Origin: Oreocharis arfaki
Taxonomy: Eukaryota > Chordata > Aves > Passeriformes > Paramythiidae
NCBI GenBank assembly: GCA_013398015.1
Contig: VZRR01012752.1
Location: 2,466,427-2,530,426, forward strand
Length of the DNA stretch: 64,000 bases
Direction of reading: 5' to 3'
Shown here piece after piece: positions 51,031 to 61,050 of this stretch. The position numbers and the translations under genes were made by a program. Under the pieces are notes generated by a model. The model saw only the letters and a list, made by a program, of their open reading frames with translations. It ran no database searches and was not told the DNA's origin. Position 1 is the first letter of the stretch, and the number at the start of each line of letters is the position of its first letter.

Positions 51031-54000
51031 CTAAAATGGGAAAAAACAGGGCAGTATTGAAAAAAATTAGATATTTTTTGTTAAGAGAATAACCTTGTTT
51101 CTCTGAAAACAGCCAAGCTATAACCAGTAGTTCATTTATTAATCCAACAGAAAAGATATTCAAGAATCGTTTACTGAAATAATTTCTGCCTTAATAAAAG
51201 AAAGTTAATTAATCTCATCTCCAAAGACTATAACCTCTACTGCATGTAAGCACATGGCCTGAGGAGAATTCTTACCAAGACAACAAGTTATTAAAGCCAC
51301 TTACTTCTATCTTGACAGCATCAAGCACAGAGAGGAACAACACTAATAAAAAACAAGGAAAGGGAAGCGTCTGTCTGTATTTATGAACATATTTACACAC
51401 AGACACACAAGACAACTTGACTGCAATATTTTAGTCATTACAAAACCCCAAAACACATTATTTTAGGTTAGAGACAGCAATAAAATCATTGCCAATCCAT
51501 CTCGATTAAAACAGCCAGGATTAAGGGAGAAGTATCTCTAGACCATTTCAAGTCTAGGAAGAGGGAGTGGGTAGAGAACATGCACCTTTTTCCTCTCAAA
51601 CACAGCAATGCAGGACCCACTAACTCACTGTAAGAAAGGAAGGTTAAAGAAACATCTAAGTACCAAAACCACCAGAAAGCAGAAACTAGTTAATGTGAAA
51701 AGAAATTATGTCTGAAGGCAAAGCAAACATTACTAGGTTAAATTGCAAACAATATTTTTGATCTTTGTTCTGCTCCAGCTGTCTTCAGCATCCTTTCACC
51801 CTGCTTAAAATAAAAACATGCACATCCCACTCGCTTTTTTCCGCCCAAGGTGACATCTATCTTTGAACAGTGCTGCTGGCCTAGCATCCTTCAGCACCCC
51901 TTTCCACAAAGACACAGCAAATACTGAAGTTATAACAAAACTTTTACAAAAGAAAACAAATCATATCAAGATTAGCCCATAGAATCAGATAATCATCAAG
52001 GCTGCGCAAGACCATCAAAATCATCAAGTACAACCTTTGACCAAATAGCACCATGCCCACTAAACCATATCACAAAGTGCCATGTCTACTCATTTTCTGA
52101 ACACCTTTGGGGATGGCAACACCACCTCTTCCCCAGCAGCCTGTTCCAACATTTAACCACTCTTTCAGTGAAAAAATTTTTCCTAATATCCAACTCGAAC
52201 CTTCCCTGGCACAGCTTGAGGCCATTTCCTCTCATCCTGTTGCTAGATGCCTGGAGGAAGAGGCCAGCCCCCATTTTGCTACAACCTCCTTTCAGGCAGT
52301 TGTAAAGAGCAATAAGGTCCCCTGAGCCTCCTTTTCTCCAGGCTAAACAACCCCAGCTCCCTCAGCTGCTCCTCACAGGATTTGTGCTCCCGACTCCTCA
52401 CCAGCTTTTCTGACATTCTCTGGATGCAAAAAAGTATATCTACACTTAATACAGTAACTGGCCTGGGAAGTCAAGGGGACTAAGAATGTACTCCTTTATT
52501 TTTACTCAGCTATGATGCTGTTGTTCTTTGACCACAGAACAAATTTTAGTCTGTTTGGAAAGGACACAGCTTTTCATCAATATTTGGATAATTTGTGATG
52601 TTTTGGTGTATTTTTTTTTTAAAGCTTTAGTTGAGACTGTCACAACGTTAAAATTTGTAACACATTGAGAGCTAGATAGTTGAATTACCTTCATTATAAT
52701 CTCAGGAGGGATGCAGTGTGTCAGGAGTTCATAAAGCCGTCCACGGACTTCTAAAAGCCTGTTGGAAAGACACCACAAAATATGACAAGTACAACCCCAA
52801 AGCACACTACTGTGTTTTCACTGCTAGTGAAATACACTGTAGGAAAAGAGGCAATCCAAGCAAAGTTTCTTTTCTTCTTTTGGTTTTGTGTGTTATTTTA
52901 AAACCAAAAGAATTGCATGAGTCAATTTCAATTCAAAGGCTCTATCACCTTTTATTCAAAAGATAAATGACACATACTCTAGTTACAATGGTCTCAGTTA
53001 ATCTAGAAGCTCCAAGGCTATTATAATTTGTCTCAGGATTGTTTCCCTTTAATTCTTCTTCATATCTAAGTTATTATTCATGCTTAAGACTAGTGAGGAG
53101 ACACAAACAATTTATTAGAGCCAGAGTAGTCCTTTATGCTGTTTTTCTGTCTTCATTGTTTATAAAAAGGGGTAAGACAACTAGGTGGCAGAACTGACAC
53201 GATTAGCCAATGCTCAGCTTTTGATAACAGGAGGTCAGATGCTACAAGCATTTAAAGTAAGTGACATCTCATATAAGTAATACATGGAACAGACTAGAAG
53301 GATCAGGCTCTGGATATGACACTGAGATGGATACAGGGGTCATCTCCTCATGTGCTCAAAAAAAGCAATGATTTCTCAGTTCCAGCTCTTTTACAAAGCT
53401 GAATTTTGCTAAAGATGGTCAAAGAGAAACTTTAAGTAAAATAAACAAACCAAGAAAACCACACACACCCTGCATCCCCCCACCAAAAAAGACAGAAAAC
53501 ACAAAATGCAACTGAGTCTACGCTCACTTTCGATTACTAAGCTTCAACAGGGAAAAGCAACAGTTTTTCAGTTCCCGACACTCATTCAGCCCTCTCTGGC
53601 AATTTTAAAGCTCAGCACCTCTGGCTGCTCCAGCAGAAATAACAGAAAATTACACACAACTGAAGACTCAAAATTTTGAATACCACTTTTTTTTTTAGGT
53701 TGCAGAGTACACCAAAAGCATAATTTATAGCTCTAAACATGAGCATTTACCTACCTTTGTGGTGTCTGTTGACCAACAATTGCATTTGCAGTTTCTCTCA
53801 AATAAACTTCCCAGTCCATCTCAGGAATGTCCTGATCAGCAGTAAAAGGATACCTACAAAATAATACCTTTTTAGAAATTACAATCAAAGCAAATTGTTA
53901 CCTATTTTAACAAGACCTTAGAAGCAAGGCCATATATGTATCTGAAAGTATAATTTATGTTAATTTTTGCAGTGACTTACTGTTGTACTCTGCAGGACTC

Positions 54001-57000
54001 ACACATAAGCAGCGCTTTGCGAAGATTCCTGCCAGATTTCTCTGCAATCCTTTGAGCCAGCTCCTGAGGAAGAGTCAGGCCTTCTTTCTTACACACACTG
54101 GACAAGACATGGCAGATCTAGACACAAAACAGATAGCAGGGAGGACAACACTTAGGAAACCGTTCAGCACCTACAGGTTCTCCCGTTAGAAAAATTTCTG
54201 GACCAGAGATGGACCAGTCTTTCAAAAGCCATGCTTGGCAAATCATCCAACACAAAGGAAAACTAGGTCATGTGAAACTAAAATATTTCATAAGTCCACA
54301 GCAAGAACTTATCTAGTAAGAATTATTAAGTAACTTATTTTTGCTTCTGTTTCAACATACATCTTCAATGCTGGGAGCAGGCACTCGTACAGCCAGGCAT
54401 CTGCTTTGAATGGGCCCTATAATTTTTGACATTGAGTTGCAGCACAGGATCAACCTGCAGGTCGCCATGTACTTCTCCATTGTTCTTCGCAAAGCATGCT
54501 GAGCATCTTTAGTGAGTTTGTCAACTTCTGTTAACAGCACCACTGAAAAAAGGATTAAACATAGTGGGGTTTTGTATTAATATCAAATCTTTCTAAGAAA
54601 AAATACTTCTGACATACAAGCAATAATACCAAAATAACTGATAACACACAGTAATGGCAGCATGGTTCCACAGGCAGGAAAGTAAAGATTAAGATATCCC
54701 TGTGTGCCTTTTTGACTGCACAATCTTCATGCAATATACAGGTACAAACAAAACGGTGAACTGAAATCTCTGGAAAAACCCTCCACGGTTAAAAAGTATT
54801 TTGACTGGTTTTAACTGTTTTACTCACCTTTAAAATCCCGTTGAGTACTTGTCTCAAGCTGTTGGGACTGGGCCACTGTCTTCAAGAGCTCCTGAATTAC
54901 CACACGGTCATTGTTTCCTGCATCACTGTACCAGGAGTTCGAATAAATCTTGTTTTTAAACAACTTTATACTGCCAACTCAACGAGCAAGAATGCCAAAA
55001 GAATTCAGAAGCTGCTGAGCTAGAACTAAGCTAGTACACATATACTTTGTTGAAAGTTATCTCCTCTATAATAAAAACAACCCAAAAGCTTATGCAGGCA
55101 CAACTGGATTAGTAGCACTGTATTCAAACATAGTAAAACCACTGTCAAATGTTTTATTAACTCATAAAACAGAACTTATTTTCTTCAGATGAGAAATCTA
55201 AACTGTTACCTACAATTTGAACAAGGATACACAATGTGAACCTTTTTACTCATTATGGAAAAGAACAGTTAAGTCTAACCACATAATAGGATGCCTGACT
55301 CAAAGGACTGATGTAAATGCAGGGTTTTATTCTGCAGAGTCCTTCCCAGAAATTCATTTCCTCTCCCTGTTAGCCTTTCATCCCATTCCATGTTACTTGA
55401 GATGCACCTGACTTCACTATGTTATAATTCAGTCAAACTTCACAGGCTATTGCACAGCACAGAGGTTTACTGTCTGCTCAATTGCTTTACCACTTAAAGC
55501 CTATGAACCAGGATATTAATTCTTAATCAAAACTCAGCACTTTTGTACTTAAATTGAAATACAATTATTTTATGTTTCAAGCTCTAAGCACTCTATACAG
55601 AGTAACAGGAAAAGTGTTACTAGTATCAGGCTATCAGAGCTGAAGATTGAATGGTCACACATTTGATATCACCAAAATGACATACTCAAAACAGTGATTA
55701 CCCGTAAGTCTCAGCTTTTATTGGCAATTAACTGATAATTAGTTGTGTCTGTATTAGAACACCAGCAGTTACTCACTAATCAATACACAAATTAGCCGCA
55801 GAATGAGCTTTTAAAGGAGACCTGGCACAGCAGAATAAATTCTAAAAGGCAAGGCAGCATGAGCTAGGGTTTAGCAGTAACCAAGACCTCCTAGTACACA
55901 ATGACATTCACTCCTTGTGATTTAAAGCAACGCTATCAGGTTTCAGGTAAATACAAATATTTACTTTGGGTCTGGGAACTATCACCAGCAATTTCAGAAC
56001 TGCCAAAGAAGATGTAGATAGCTCCCATTAGAGCTTCTGTTGCTTATATAAACATCTGACCTCAATCAATACAGGATCCACAGTATTTTGTGGTGGTCCT
56101 TCCCATGGTCCAAACACTTTATTCAGAGAGTTATTGGGTAAACCCTGCTTACTTTCCAAATTCTCTTATTTCTGTATTTGTGAGAGAACTAACAATATGG
56201 AAGTGTTAGCTCCAGCAGAAGTTCTAAATTTCCACTGAAATGGTGAAATCTGTGAATCCAGAATTGTTTCTCTTACCCAGTCCTCAGCATCAGCATGCTG
56301 ATGTAGCCCATTAAACAGAACATTACTGCCTTTAGTACACAGTGATCCAAATTTTTGTTCATTTAGAGTTGTTCAATTAAAAATCCTCTCCCTGCTCTCA
56401 TTTGCAGACCAAACCCATGAACCATTATCTGACTTTCTCAGGCAACAAAACAGGCAATCAGTCCCTCACACACCCAGGCTGAAGGCACTCACAACGTGGT
56501 CAGTGGCTTACCTTTGAAGCGAGCCACTTTTACTGCACACTTACCTCGGGTTAACTTCAAGGTGATAATTACTTGCAATAGTGCTAATTTCAATCTTCTT
56601 TTTAGAAGGTGCCTACATAGAAAATAAGTGCATTAAGTTTCAGAAAGTGTCCTAAAAATCTCTTACAACTTACAACTGGCTAAGCCCCAGGTAAACCAAG
56701 AATCTCAGAGATCAAAGAACTCCTGAGACATAGACTTGCTTATATCCTATGGTCCCAGCCCCACCTCTAAAGGAAAAAAGGAGTACTGACACATCATGAA
56801 GCCTGTAAAATAGCAACAGCAATGACTATGACAGCAAAACCTAGTATGTGTCATTGCAAACTCCACTTACTCCAGAGTTTTGTCCAAGAAATCTCATTAA
56901 TGGAATCAGCCATTCAACAGAAGTGACACTATGTCCACCCAAAGAAAAGGTTTGGAGGCAAAACCACTGGACAAGCCCAAAGAAGCTATTTACTTCTGTT

Positions 57001-59206
57001 CTCAAAGGATTTCAACCGTACACTTTGTTTGAAGAAAATACTAGTATTTATATCACCACTGAATTTGGGACTGAACAGTTAAGTATATTCTCTATTTCTA
57101 GCATTCAGTCTGAGTATATTATTTGTTCCACCACTGAGAACTAAAAAGCAAACATTAAGTAACCTATTTATCAATAGAGCTTGATAATCCCTCGCTGGTT
57201 AAACCTTCCACAGCAGGATTTTTTAATAGGTAATATAGCCTTTTAATAATAGACACTTAAATGCCTAAAACCAGAGCAGAGAGAGTTTAAATCGGTTTTT
57301 GGTTTTGCTAATGCTAAAGTTGTCCCTATGAAAATGAGAAAAAAAGCTAAAACCTGCATATATGAAAAAACGGTGCTAAAAATTTTTACAAATTACCCTT
57401 ATTTTGACGGACAAATGAGATTCTTTACATTTCATTCAGAGCTAGTCTACCGTAAGAGATGCTATTGTCCAAACTGATCTTTAAACAACAAATAAAAAAA
57501 CCCACCCTGAACAAAAAACTACACCACAAGAACAGCCAACCAGGCACAGAAAACAGAGAACCCCACATCTTGATGGCCTAAAGAACCTCTGGAAAATAAT
57601 TCGTTCATGTAACCAAACTAGTATGATTAATAACGTAAAAAAGGTTGGAGATACTGAGTGCAAAATAAAAAATTAATTTTTAAAACTCAAATAAATACAC
57701 AGTCTTCACAACAGAAATATGTCAGCATTTCCATATTACTTCACAGCAGATGAGAGACTCAGTTTTTTTACCGTTATACTCTGATGCTCAATCCTCAGTT
57801 TTTCCACGCCTGCACCATATAATTCCCTTAACAAACACATTATTCTTGTCTTTTTTCCAGCTCCTGATGGTCCATACACCAACAGATGAGGAAAGTCACC
57901 ACATTGAACCTGAACAAAAGAACAGGATCAGTTAGCTACAACAGTATTTTCCTTACAAGAGCATTTATCCTTCCATTTTCACCCAAGTTTACATTAAATG
58001 ACTTTTCCACGTCCACCACAACAGGGCACCTAGAAATAAAACTGCTGAAATCCTTTCCTGCAGCAACATTTCCTATAGAATGACATACTTTTTGGAAGCC
58101 CATGCGCAAACTCATTTAACTTCAAACACCTCACTGCTGGAAAAATACCCCAAGCAAACCAACAACAAAACAAACCCCCCAAAACCCCATTTCAGCATTT
58201 ATATGCTTCGCATGGTTACTAGAGCGACAGCTGAAAGAAACACACAGGAGAAAGATTTGAAACAAAATTTAAAGCAGACGCATATATATGTATACACAAA
58301 ATTATAATATGCATATATATATATACACGTTTAGGCATTTATTTCCTGAAAAGCTAAAAAGCATGACTTGGAGCACACCTGACCATACCCTACAGTCAGC
58401 ACTCACATTAGTTAGATATCACTAATCCCTGAGGAAGTGAATGTGCCAGTCGGCACATCGGGCAGGAAAAGCAGTCCTGACTTTCATTCCTAGCTGCTCA
58501 CCTTAAAAATTTCTGCTAACTTTAGGCAAACGAGCCAAGCCCTGTTCTCAGTGACACTGAAACCAGCAGGAAAAACATGTGCACACCATTCCTCAAAAGA
58601 GTCGAGCCACTGATTCCCTCGCAGCTTTTCCCTCGCCATTAAAGCCTCGCTCCCAAGCAGGGCGCGATGCCGGGACACCTTCCCGCGGCACGGACGCTCC
58701 TCGGAAGGCCAGGGCCTGCACGGAGGGAAAGCTCCCGACCCCGACTCCACACGAGCAGCGTCACGGGCCCGGAATCCCAGTTACGGCATGGGTCAGGTTG
58801 GAAGGGACCACAGCGGCCCAACCTTCCTGCTCAAGCAGGGTCATCTCAGAGCACAGGGTACAGGATTGCATCCATATGGTTCCTGACTCTCTCCAGTGAC
58901 GGAGACTTCGCAGCCCCTCTGAGCCATCAGTTCCAGCGCTCGGTCACCCGCACAGTAAAGTTCTTCCCCTTATTCAGGCTCAATCCCGAAAAGTGGGGGA
59001 TCCTGGCTACGGGGGGGAGGATACCGAGAGGCCCCGGAGGCCGCGGGGCCCCCGGGCAGAGCCCGGCGCGGAGGCCGGCGGGGCGCGGCGGCGCCGGGCA
59101 GAGCCCGTGCTTCACTGACCAGGTTGCGGAGCCGCGCCGCCTGCTCGCGGTGGAAGTCGAGGCGGGCGAGGGAGCCGGGCCGGTGCTTGTCCGCCCACAG
59201 GCTCAT
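50848..59206 (-). CDS. RFC3: RFC3, replication factor C subunit 3 (nine coding exons)
   Basis: This is a small AAA+ subunit of the RFC clamp loader, which opens and loads PCNA at primer-template junctions. The family also serves in the RAD17, CTF18 and ATAD5 complexes in the nucleus. The nine exons, read on the minus strand (59206-59120, 57909-57772, 56612-56545, 54925-54828, 54542-54361, 54117-53981, 53853-53755, 52758-52689, 51030-50848), total 1062 nt, or 353 codons plus stop; human has 356. All introns are GT-AG and all phases match. Visible motifs are the N-terminal MSLWADKHRP, Walker A GPSGAGKKT (residues 42-50), a Walker B-like VVLLTEVD (131-138), the sensor-1 Asn in LCCN (166) and the SRC arginine-finger box (177-179). 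A C-terminal collar domain follows. The TEVD in place of a DEAD-type Walker B is normal for this subunit. The start is set by homology and lies in a CpG island. Oddity: the last residues are frameshifted and the usual DDMMF-like end is lost. Identity is certain; the exact C-terminus is not. Confidence 0.97.
51031..52688 (-). other. RFC3: RFC3 intron 8
   Basis: A 1.66-kb GT-AG intron that includes the 450-bp CR1 fragment at 51978-52427. The remainder is unique AT-rich sequence. Confidence 0.85.
51978..52427 (-). repeat. CR1 LINE 3' fragment in RFC3 intron 8
   Basis: This is a long, recognisable reversed CR1 3' segment. It starts with ATAGAATCA and contains CCCCAGCAGCCTGTTCCAAC, GGCCATTTCCTCTCATCCTG and CTCCTTTTCTCCAGGCTAAA. 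It is about 450 bp, 5' truncated, and in the same sense as RFC3. Confidence 0.93.
52689..52758 (-). CDS. RFC3: RFC3 coding exon 8
   Basis: This 70-nt exon sits between acceptor CAACAG and donor GTAATT. It encodes LLEVRGRLYELLTHCIPPEI and then IMK, ending in phase 0. It forms part of the C-terminal collar through which the five RFC subunits assemble into a ring. Confidence 0.96.
52759..53754 (-). other. RFC3: RFC3 intron 7
   Basis: A 1.0-kb AT-rich GT-AG intron with no recognisable repeat or nested gene. The shorter introns 4 (54543-54827), 5 (54118-54360) and 6 (53854-53980) are likewise featureless. Confidence 0.85.
53755..53853 (-). CDS. RFC3: RFC3 coding exon 7
   Basis: This 99-nt exon sits between acceptor TGTAG and donor GTAGGT. 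It encodes YPFTADQDIPEMDWEVYLRE and on to IVGQQTPQ, the linker into the collar domain. It ends two bases into an Arg codon. Confidence 0.96.
53981..54117 (-). CDS. RFC3: RFC3 coding exon 6 (lid domain)
   Basis: This 137-nt exon sits between acceptor TCTAG and donor GTAAGT. It begins ICHVLSSVCKKEGL and contains the sensor-2-like GRNLRKALLM helix, ending CRVQ plus two bases of the next Gln codon. This is the AAA+ lid that packs over the nucleotide. Confidence 0.96.
54361..54542 (-). CDS. RFC3: RFC3 coding exon 5 (residues 131-191, Walker B, sensor 1, SRC)
   Basis: This 182-nt exon has acceptor TTCAG and donor GTATGT. It holds VVLLTEVDKL, the RRTMEKYM helix, LCCN (sensor 1) and the SRC box that supplies the arginine finger to the neighbouring subunit. 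Between sensor 1 and SRC it reads SMSKIIGPIQ, where the usual vertebrate form is close to STSKVIPPIR. This is an unusual cluster of changes in a conserved stretch. Confidence 0.96.
54828..54925 (-). CDS. RFC3: RFC3 coding exon 4 (residues 98-130)
   Basis: This 98-nt exon sits between acceptor TACAG and donor GTGAGT. It encodes DAGNNDRVVIQELLKTVAQS followed by QQLETSTQRDFK. It ends one base into the first Val of the Walker B strand. Confidence 0.96.
54926..56544 (-). other. RFC3: RFC3 intron 3
   Basis: A 1.6-kb GT-AG intron of unique AT-rich sequence. No repeat or exon is recognisable in it. Confidence 0.85.
56545..56612 (-). CDS. RFC3: RFC3 coding exon 3 (residues 76-97)
   Basis: This 68-nt exon sits between acceptor TGTAG and donor GTAAGT. 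It encodes the basic APSKKKIEIS stretch and SNYHLEVNP, ending two bases into a Ser codon. It has the same phase as the human exon. Confidence 0.95.
56613..57771 (-). other. RFC3: RFC3 intron 2
   Basis: A 1.16-kb AT-rich GT-AG intron. I see no repeat family or nested gene. The plus-strand open frame at 56848-57144 has no family resemblance. Confidence 0.85.
57772..57909 (-). CDS. RFC3: RFC3 coding exon 2 (residues 30-75, Walker A)
   Basis: This 138-nt, phase 0-0 exon is bounded by acceptor TTCAG and donor GTAAAA. It begins VQCGDFPHLL and carries the P-loop GPSGAGKKT, which binds nucleotide phosphates. It ends EHQSIT. All family-conserved residues of the loop are present. Confidence 0.97.
58281..58327. 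repeat. AT-rich simple repeat in RFC3 intron 1
   Basis: CATATATATGTATACAC followed by ATGCATATATATATATACAC. Alternating purine-pyrimidine tract. Confidence 0.85.
58788..58982 (-). repeat. CR1 LINE 3' fragment in RFC3 intron 1
   Basis: On the plus strand it begins with the reversed CR1 tail (GGTCAGGTTGGAAGGGACCA). It continues through the typical CATCTCAGAGCACAGGGTAC and CCAGCGCTCGGTCACCC blocks. It is in the same sense as RFC3, abuts the CpG island, and ends about 140 bp from exon 1. Confidence 0.85.
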
Positions 59207-59470
59207 GGCGCTCCAAAAGCCCGCGGTTCGGCGACGGGAGGCGCGCCCCGTACGGCGGCCGCCAAGGAACAAACTCCGGCGGCAGCGGCGGAGGCCCCGC
59301 CCCCGCTTCTCCCGCAGCGAAGCGCGGCGGCCGCGGCCCAGCCCGGCCCGAGCGAGCATCGCAGCTGCGCCCGCCCGGGCCACGCCAGAGCTGGGGCGTT
59401 TCCCCTTCCGCGGGGCCAGAGACGCCCCCTGAGCCCTGGAAGCGGCCGGCACTGCGCTCCCTGAGGGCTT
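58990..59470 (-). promoter_or_regulatory. RFC3: CpG-island promoter of RFC3
   Basis: This is the only strongly GC- and CpG-rich block in the window, and it spans the RFC3 start codon. It has no TATA box. GC boxes include GGCCCCGCCCCC at about 59293-59304, and GGGGCGTTTCCCC lies at 59393-59405. This is the usual architecture of a housekeeping, S-phase gene. The transcription start is not visible from sequence; the 5' UTR most likely lies just above 59206. Confidence 0.85.
59120..59206 (-). CDS. RFC3: RFC3 coding exon 1 (residues 1-29)
   Basis: The 87-nt coding part runs from the ATG at 59206 to a CTG codon, followed by donor GTCAGT. It encodes the conserved RFC N-terminus MSLWADKHRP and on to RNL, phase 0. 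The frame stays open upstream for 90 codons, with in-frame ATGs at 59359 and 59476. The family always starts at MSLW, so 59206 is taken as the start. Confidence 0.95.
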
Positions 59471-59609
59471 CGGCAAACGAGCCCTTTACCAAGCGCTGCG
59501 CAGGAATTTCACTGTGTACGCCAGCCCAATGCAGCATGCTTACTCCCCGTCGGGGCAGCGAACCCTTCGAGCCCTGTCTGAAATCATTCTTCTTGAGGCT
59601 CACTTCAAG

Positions 59610-59852
59610 GAATCACAGAATCAATTAGGTTGGAAAAGACCTCTGAGATCATCAAGCACAGTCTATGACCCAACACCACCAACTCAACCAGACCATGGCA
59701 CTGAGTGCCATCCAGTCTTTCCTTAAACACCTCCAAGGGGTGGTGTCTCCACCACCTCCCTGAGCAACCCATTCCAATGCCTAATCTCCCTTTCTGTGAA
59801 GAAATTCCTGGTGATGTCTAACCTAAACCTCCCCTGGAGCAGCTTAAGACTA
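59610..59852 (-). repeat. CR1 LINE 3' end fragment upstream of RFC3
   Basis: Reversed CR1: GAATCACAGAATCAATTAGG, TTGGAAAAGACCTCTGAGAT, then CCTGGTGATGTCTAACCTAA and CCTCCCCTGGAGCAGCTTAA. It lies 0.4 kb upstream of the RFC3 start codon. Confidence 0.93.
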
Positions 59853-60044
59853 TAAAGTCTTGGTCAATGGAGTTTACAACCAGATGTAATTTGGAATGTG
59901 CATTCTCCAAAAGCGCACAATGCCTGAAAAGGCTTGTGTTTATTTCTTGTTATTTGGTGGAGCCATTGCTGTTACCTTATTGATAACATCCTTATTGATA
60001 ACTGTGATCTGATGAGTCAGCTGTTGCCATTTTATCCTTTAAAA

Positions 60045-60263
60045 CTATATCTCCTGCACCAGTTCTTCTACTTTACTTTGTTTGATGGCAAACACAGCTT
60101 TCAGAAGGATTCGGATTTTCTTCCCTTTCTCAAAAACTTCTTCACCAGCCTCACTATAAATTAATGAGTTGCCCATAGTGTATGTATCAAACAGTGAATT
60201 TTCGAGTTCCATCTGTGTGTGTGGTTTTGTGTATCTACAGAACATGTATGCAGAGAATTGCAC
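60045..60263 (-). CDS. Unidentified short ORF upstream of RFC3
   Basis: This 72-codon minus-strand frame has a protein-like second half: MGNSLIYSEAGEEVFEKGKK, then a charged helix-like run ending KVEELVQEI. It lies about 0.84 kb upstream of the RFC3 start on the same strand. After its stop the frame is broken. No splice sites or promoter could be assigned and no family is recognised. It may be a decayed retrocopy, an exon fragment or chance. Confidence 0.15.
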   Translation of the reverse strand: MQFSAYMFCRYTKPHTQMELENSLFDTYTMGNSLIYSEAGEEVFEKGKKIRILLKAVFAIKQSKVEELVQEI

Positions 60264-60735
60264 AACAAATATGTAATAGACACAGTCTCATTTTGTCTCT
60301 TTGTCTTGTAGCCCTAATAAATGAAGCGTGTGCTCAAGTGATATTATTTGAAAGTAGAATTCCTCGAAGTAATGAAACATGGATATCTATATGCATGAAT
60401 AGTCTGAAATGTGTCAGCCTGATTTTTTTGCTTATACGATTTCTGTGAAAAAAAAATTGATGAAATGTTCATGTGGCTGTTCATATTTTATCAGGTCTGT
60501 GTGCACTTTTATTCACACAGTCAGAAAGTGTAATGCAAGTAATAGCTGCACTGACCTAGACATTCAAGTTACTCATGAAGATCACAAAAACCTACTGGGG
60601 GCACTGGGTAGTAGTGCACTTTCATCGATACCATGTTACCCGTTTGCCTGAAATAGTTACATCTTGCTCTCATAGATATTCATTAATGCGTTTTATTTGC
60701 AGATTGCCATGCATTAGCAAATTCTACAGCTACCT

Positions 60736-61050
60736 GACAGGAGGGTGTAGTCAGCTGGGAGTCAGCCTCTTCTCCCAGGCAGCCAGCAGCAGGACAAGTG
60801 GCCACAGTCTTAAGCTGCACCAGGGGAGGTTTAGGTTGGGTGTTACAAAGAAATTCTTCACAGAAAGGGTGGTTAGCTATTGAAATGGACTACCCAGGGA
60901 GGTGGTGGAGTCACTGTCCCTGGAGGTGTGTAGGGAAAGACTGGATGTGGCACTCAGTGCCATGGTCTGGTGGACAAGGTGGTGTTCGGTCATAGGTTGG
61001 ACTCAATGACCTCAGAGGTCTTTTGCAATCTAATTGATTCTCTGATTCTC
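60736..61050 (+). repeat. CR1 LINE 3' end fragment
   Basis: Plus-strand CR1: GCTGGGAGTCAGCCTCTTCT, AAAGAAATTCTTCACAGAAA, GGATGTGGCACTCAGTGCCA, TAGGTTGGACTCAATGACCT, ending ATTGATTCTCTGATTCT. Confidence 0.95.

Larger units (their letters stand above)
57910..59119 (-). other. RFC3: RFC3 intron 1
   Basis: A GT-AG intron. It holds the CR1 copy at 58788-58982, the inner edge of the CpG island, and an AT/CA-rich simple tract at 58281-58327. No other gene is seen in it. Confidence 0.9.

Noticed and set aside
58667..59464. Plus-strand 265-codon open frame across the RFC3 start
   Set aside because: It runs antisense through the CpG island and exon 1. GC-rich DNA lacks stop codons, and the translation is Arg/Ala/Pro-rich with no family resemblance.
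59112..59603. Minus-strand 163-codon open frame overlapping RFC3 exon 1
   Set aside because: It is in a different frame from the conserved MSLWADKHRP start and is explained by CpG-island composition.
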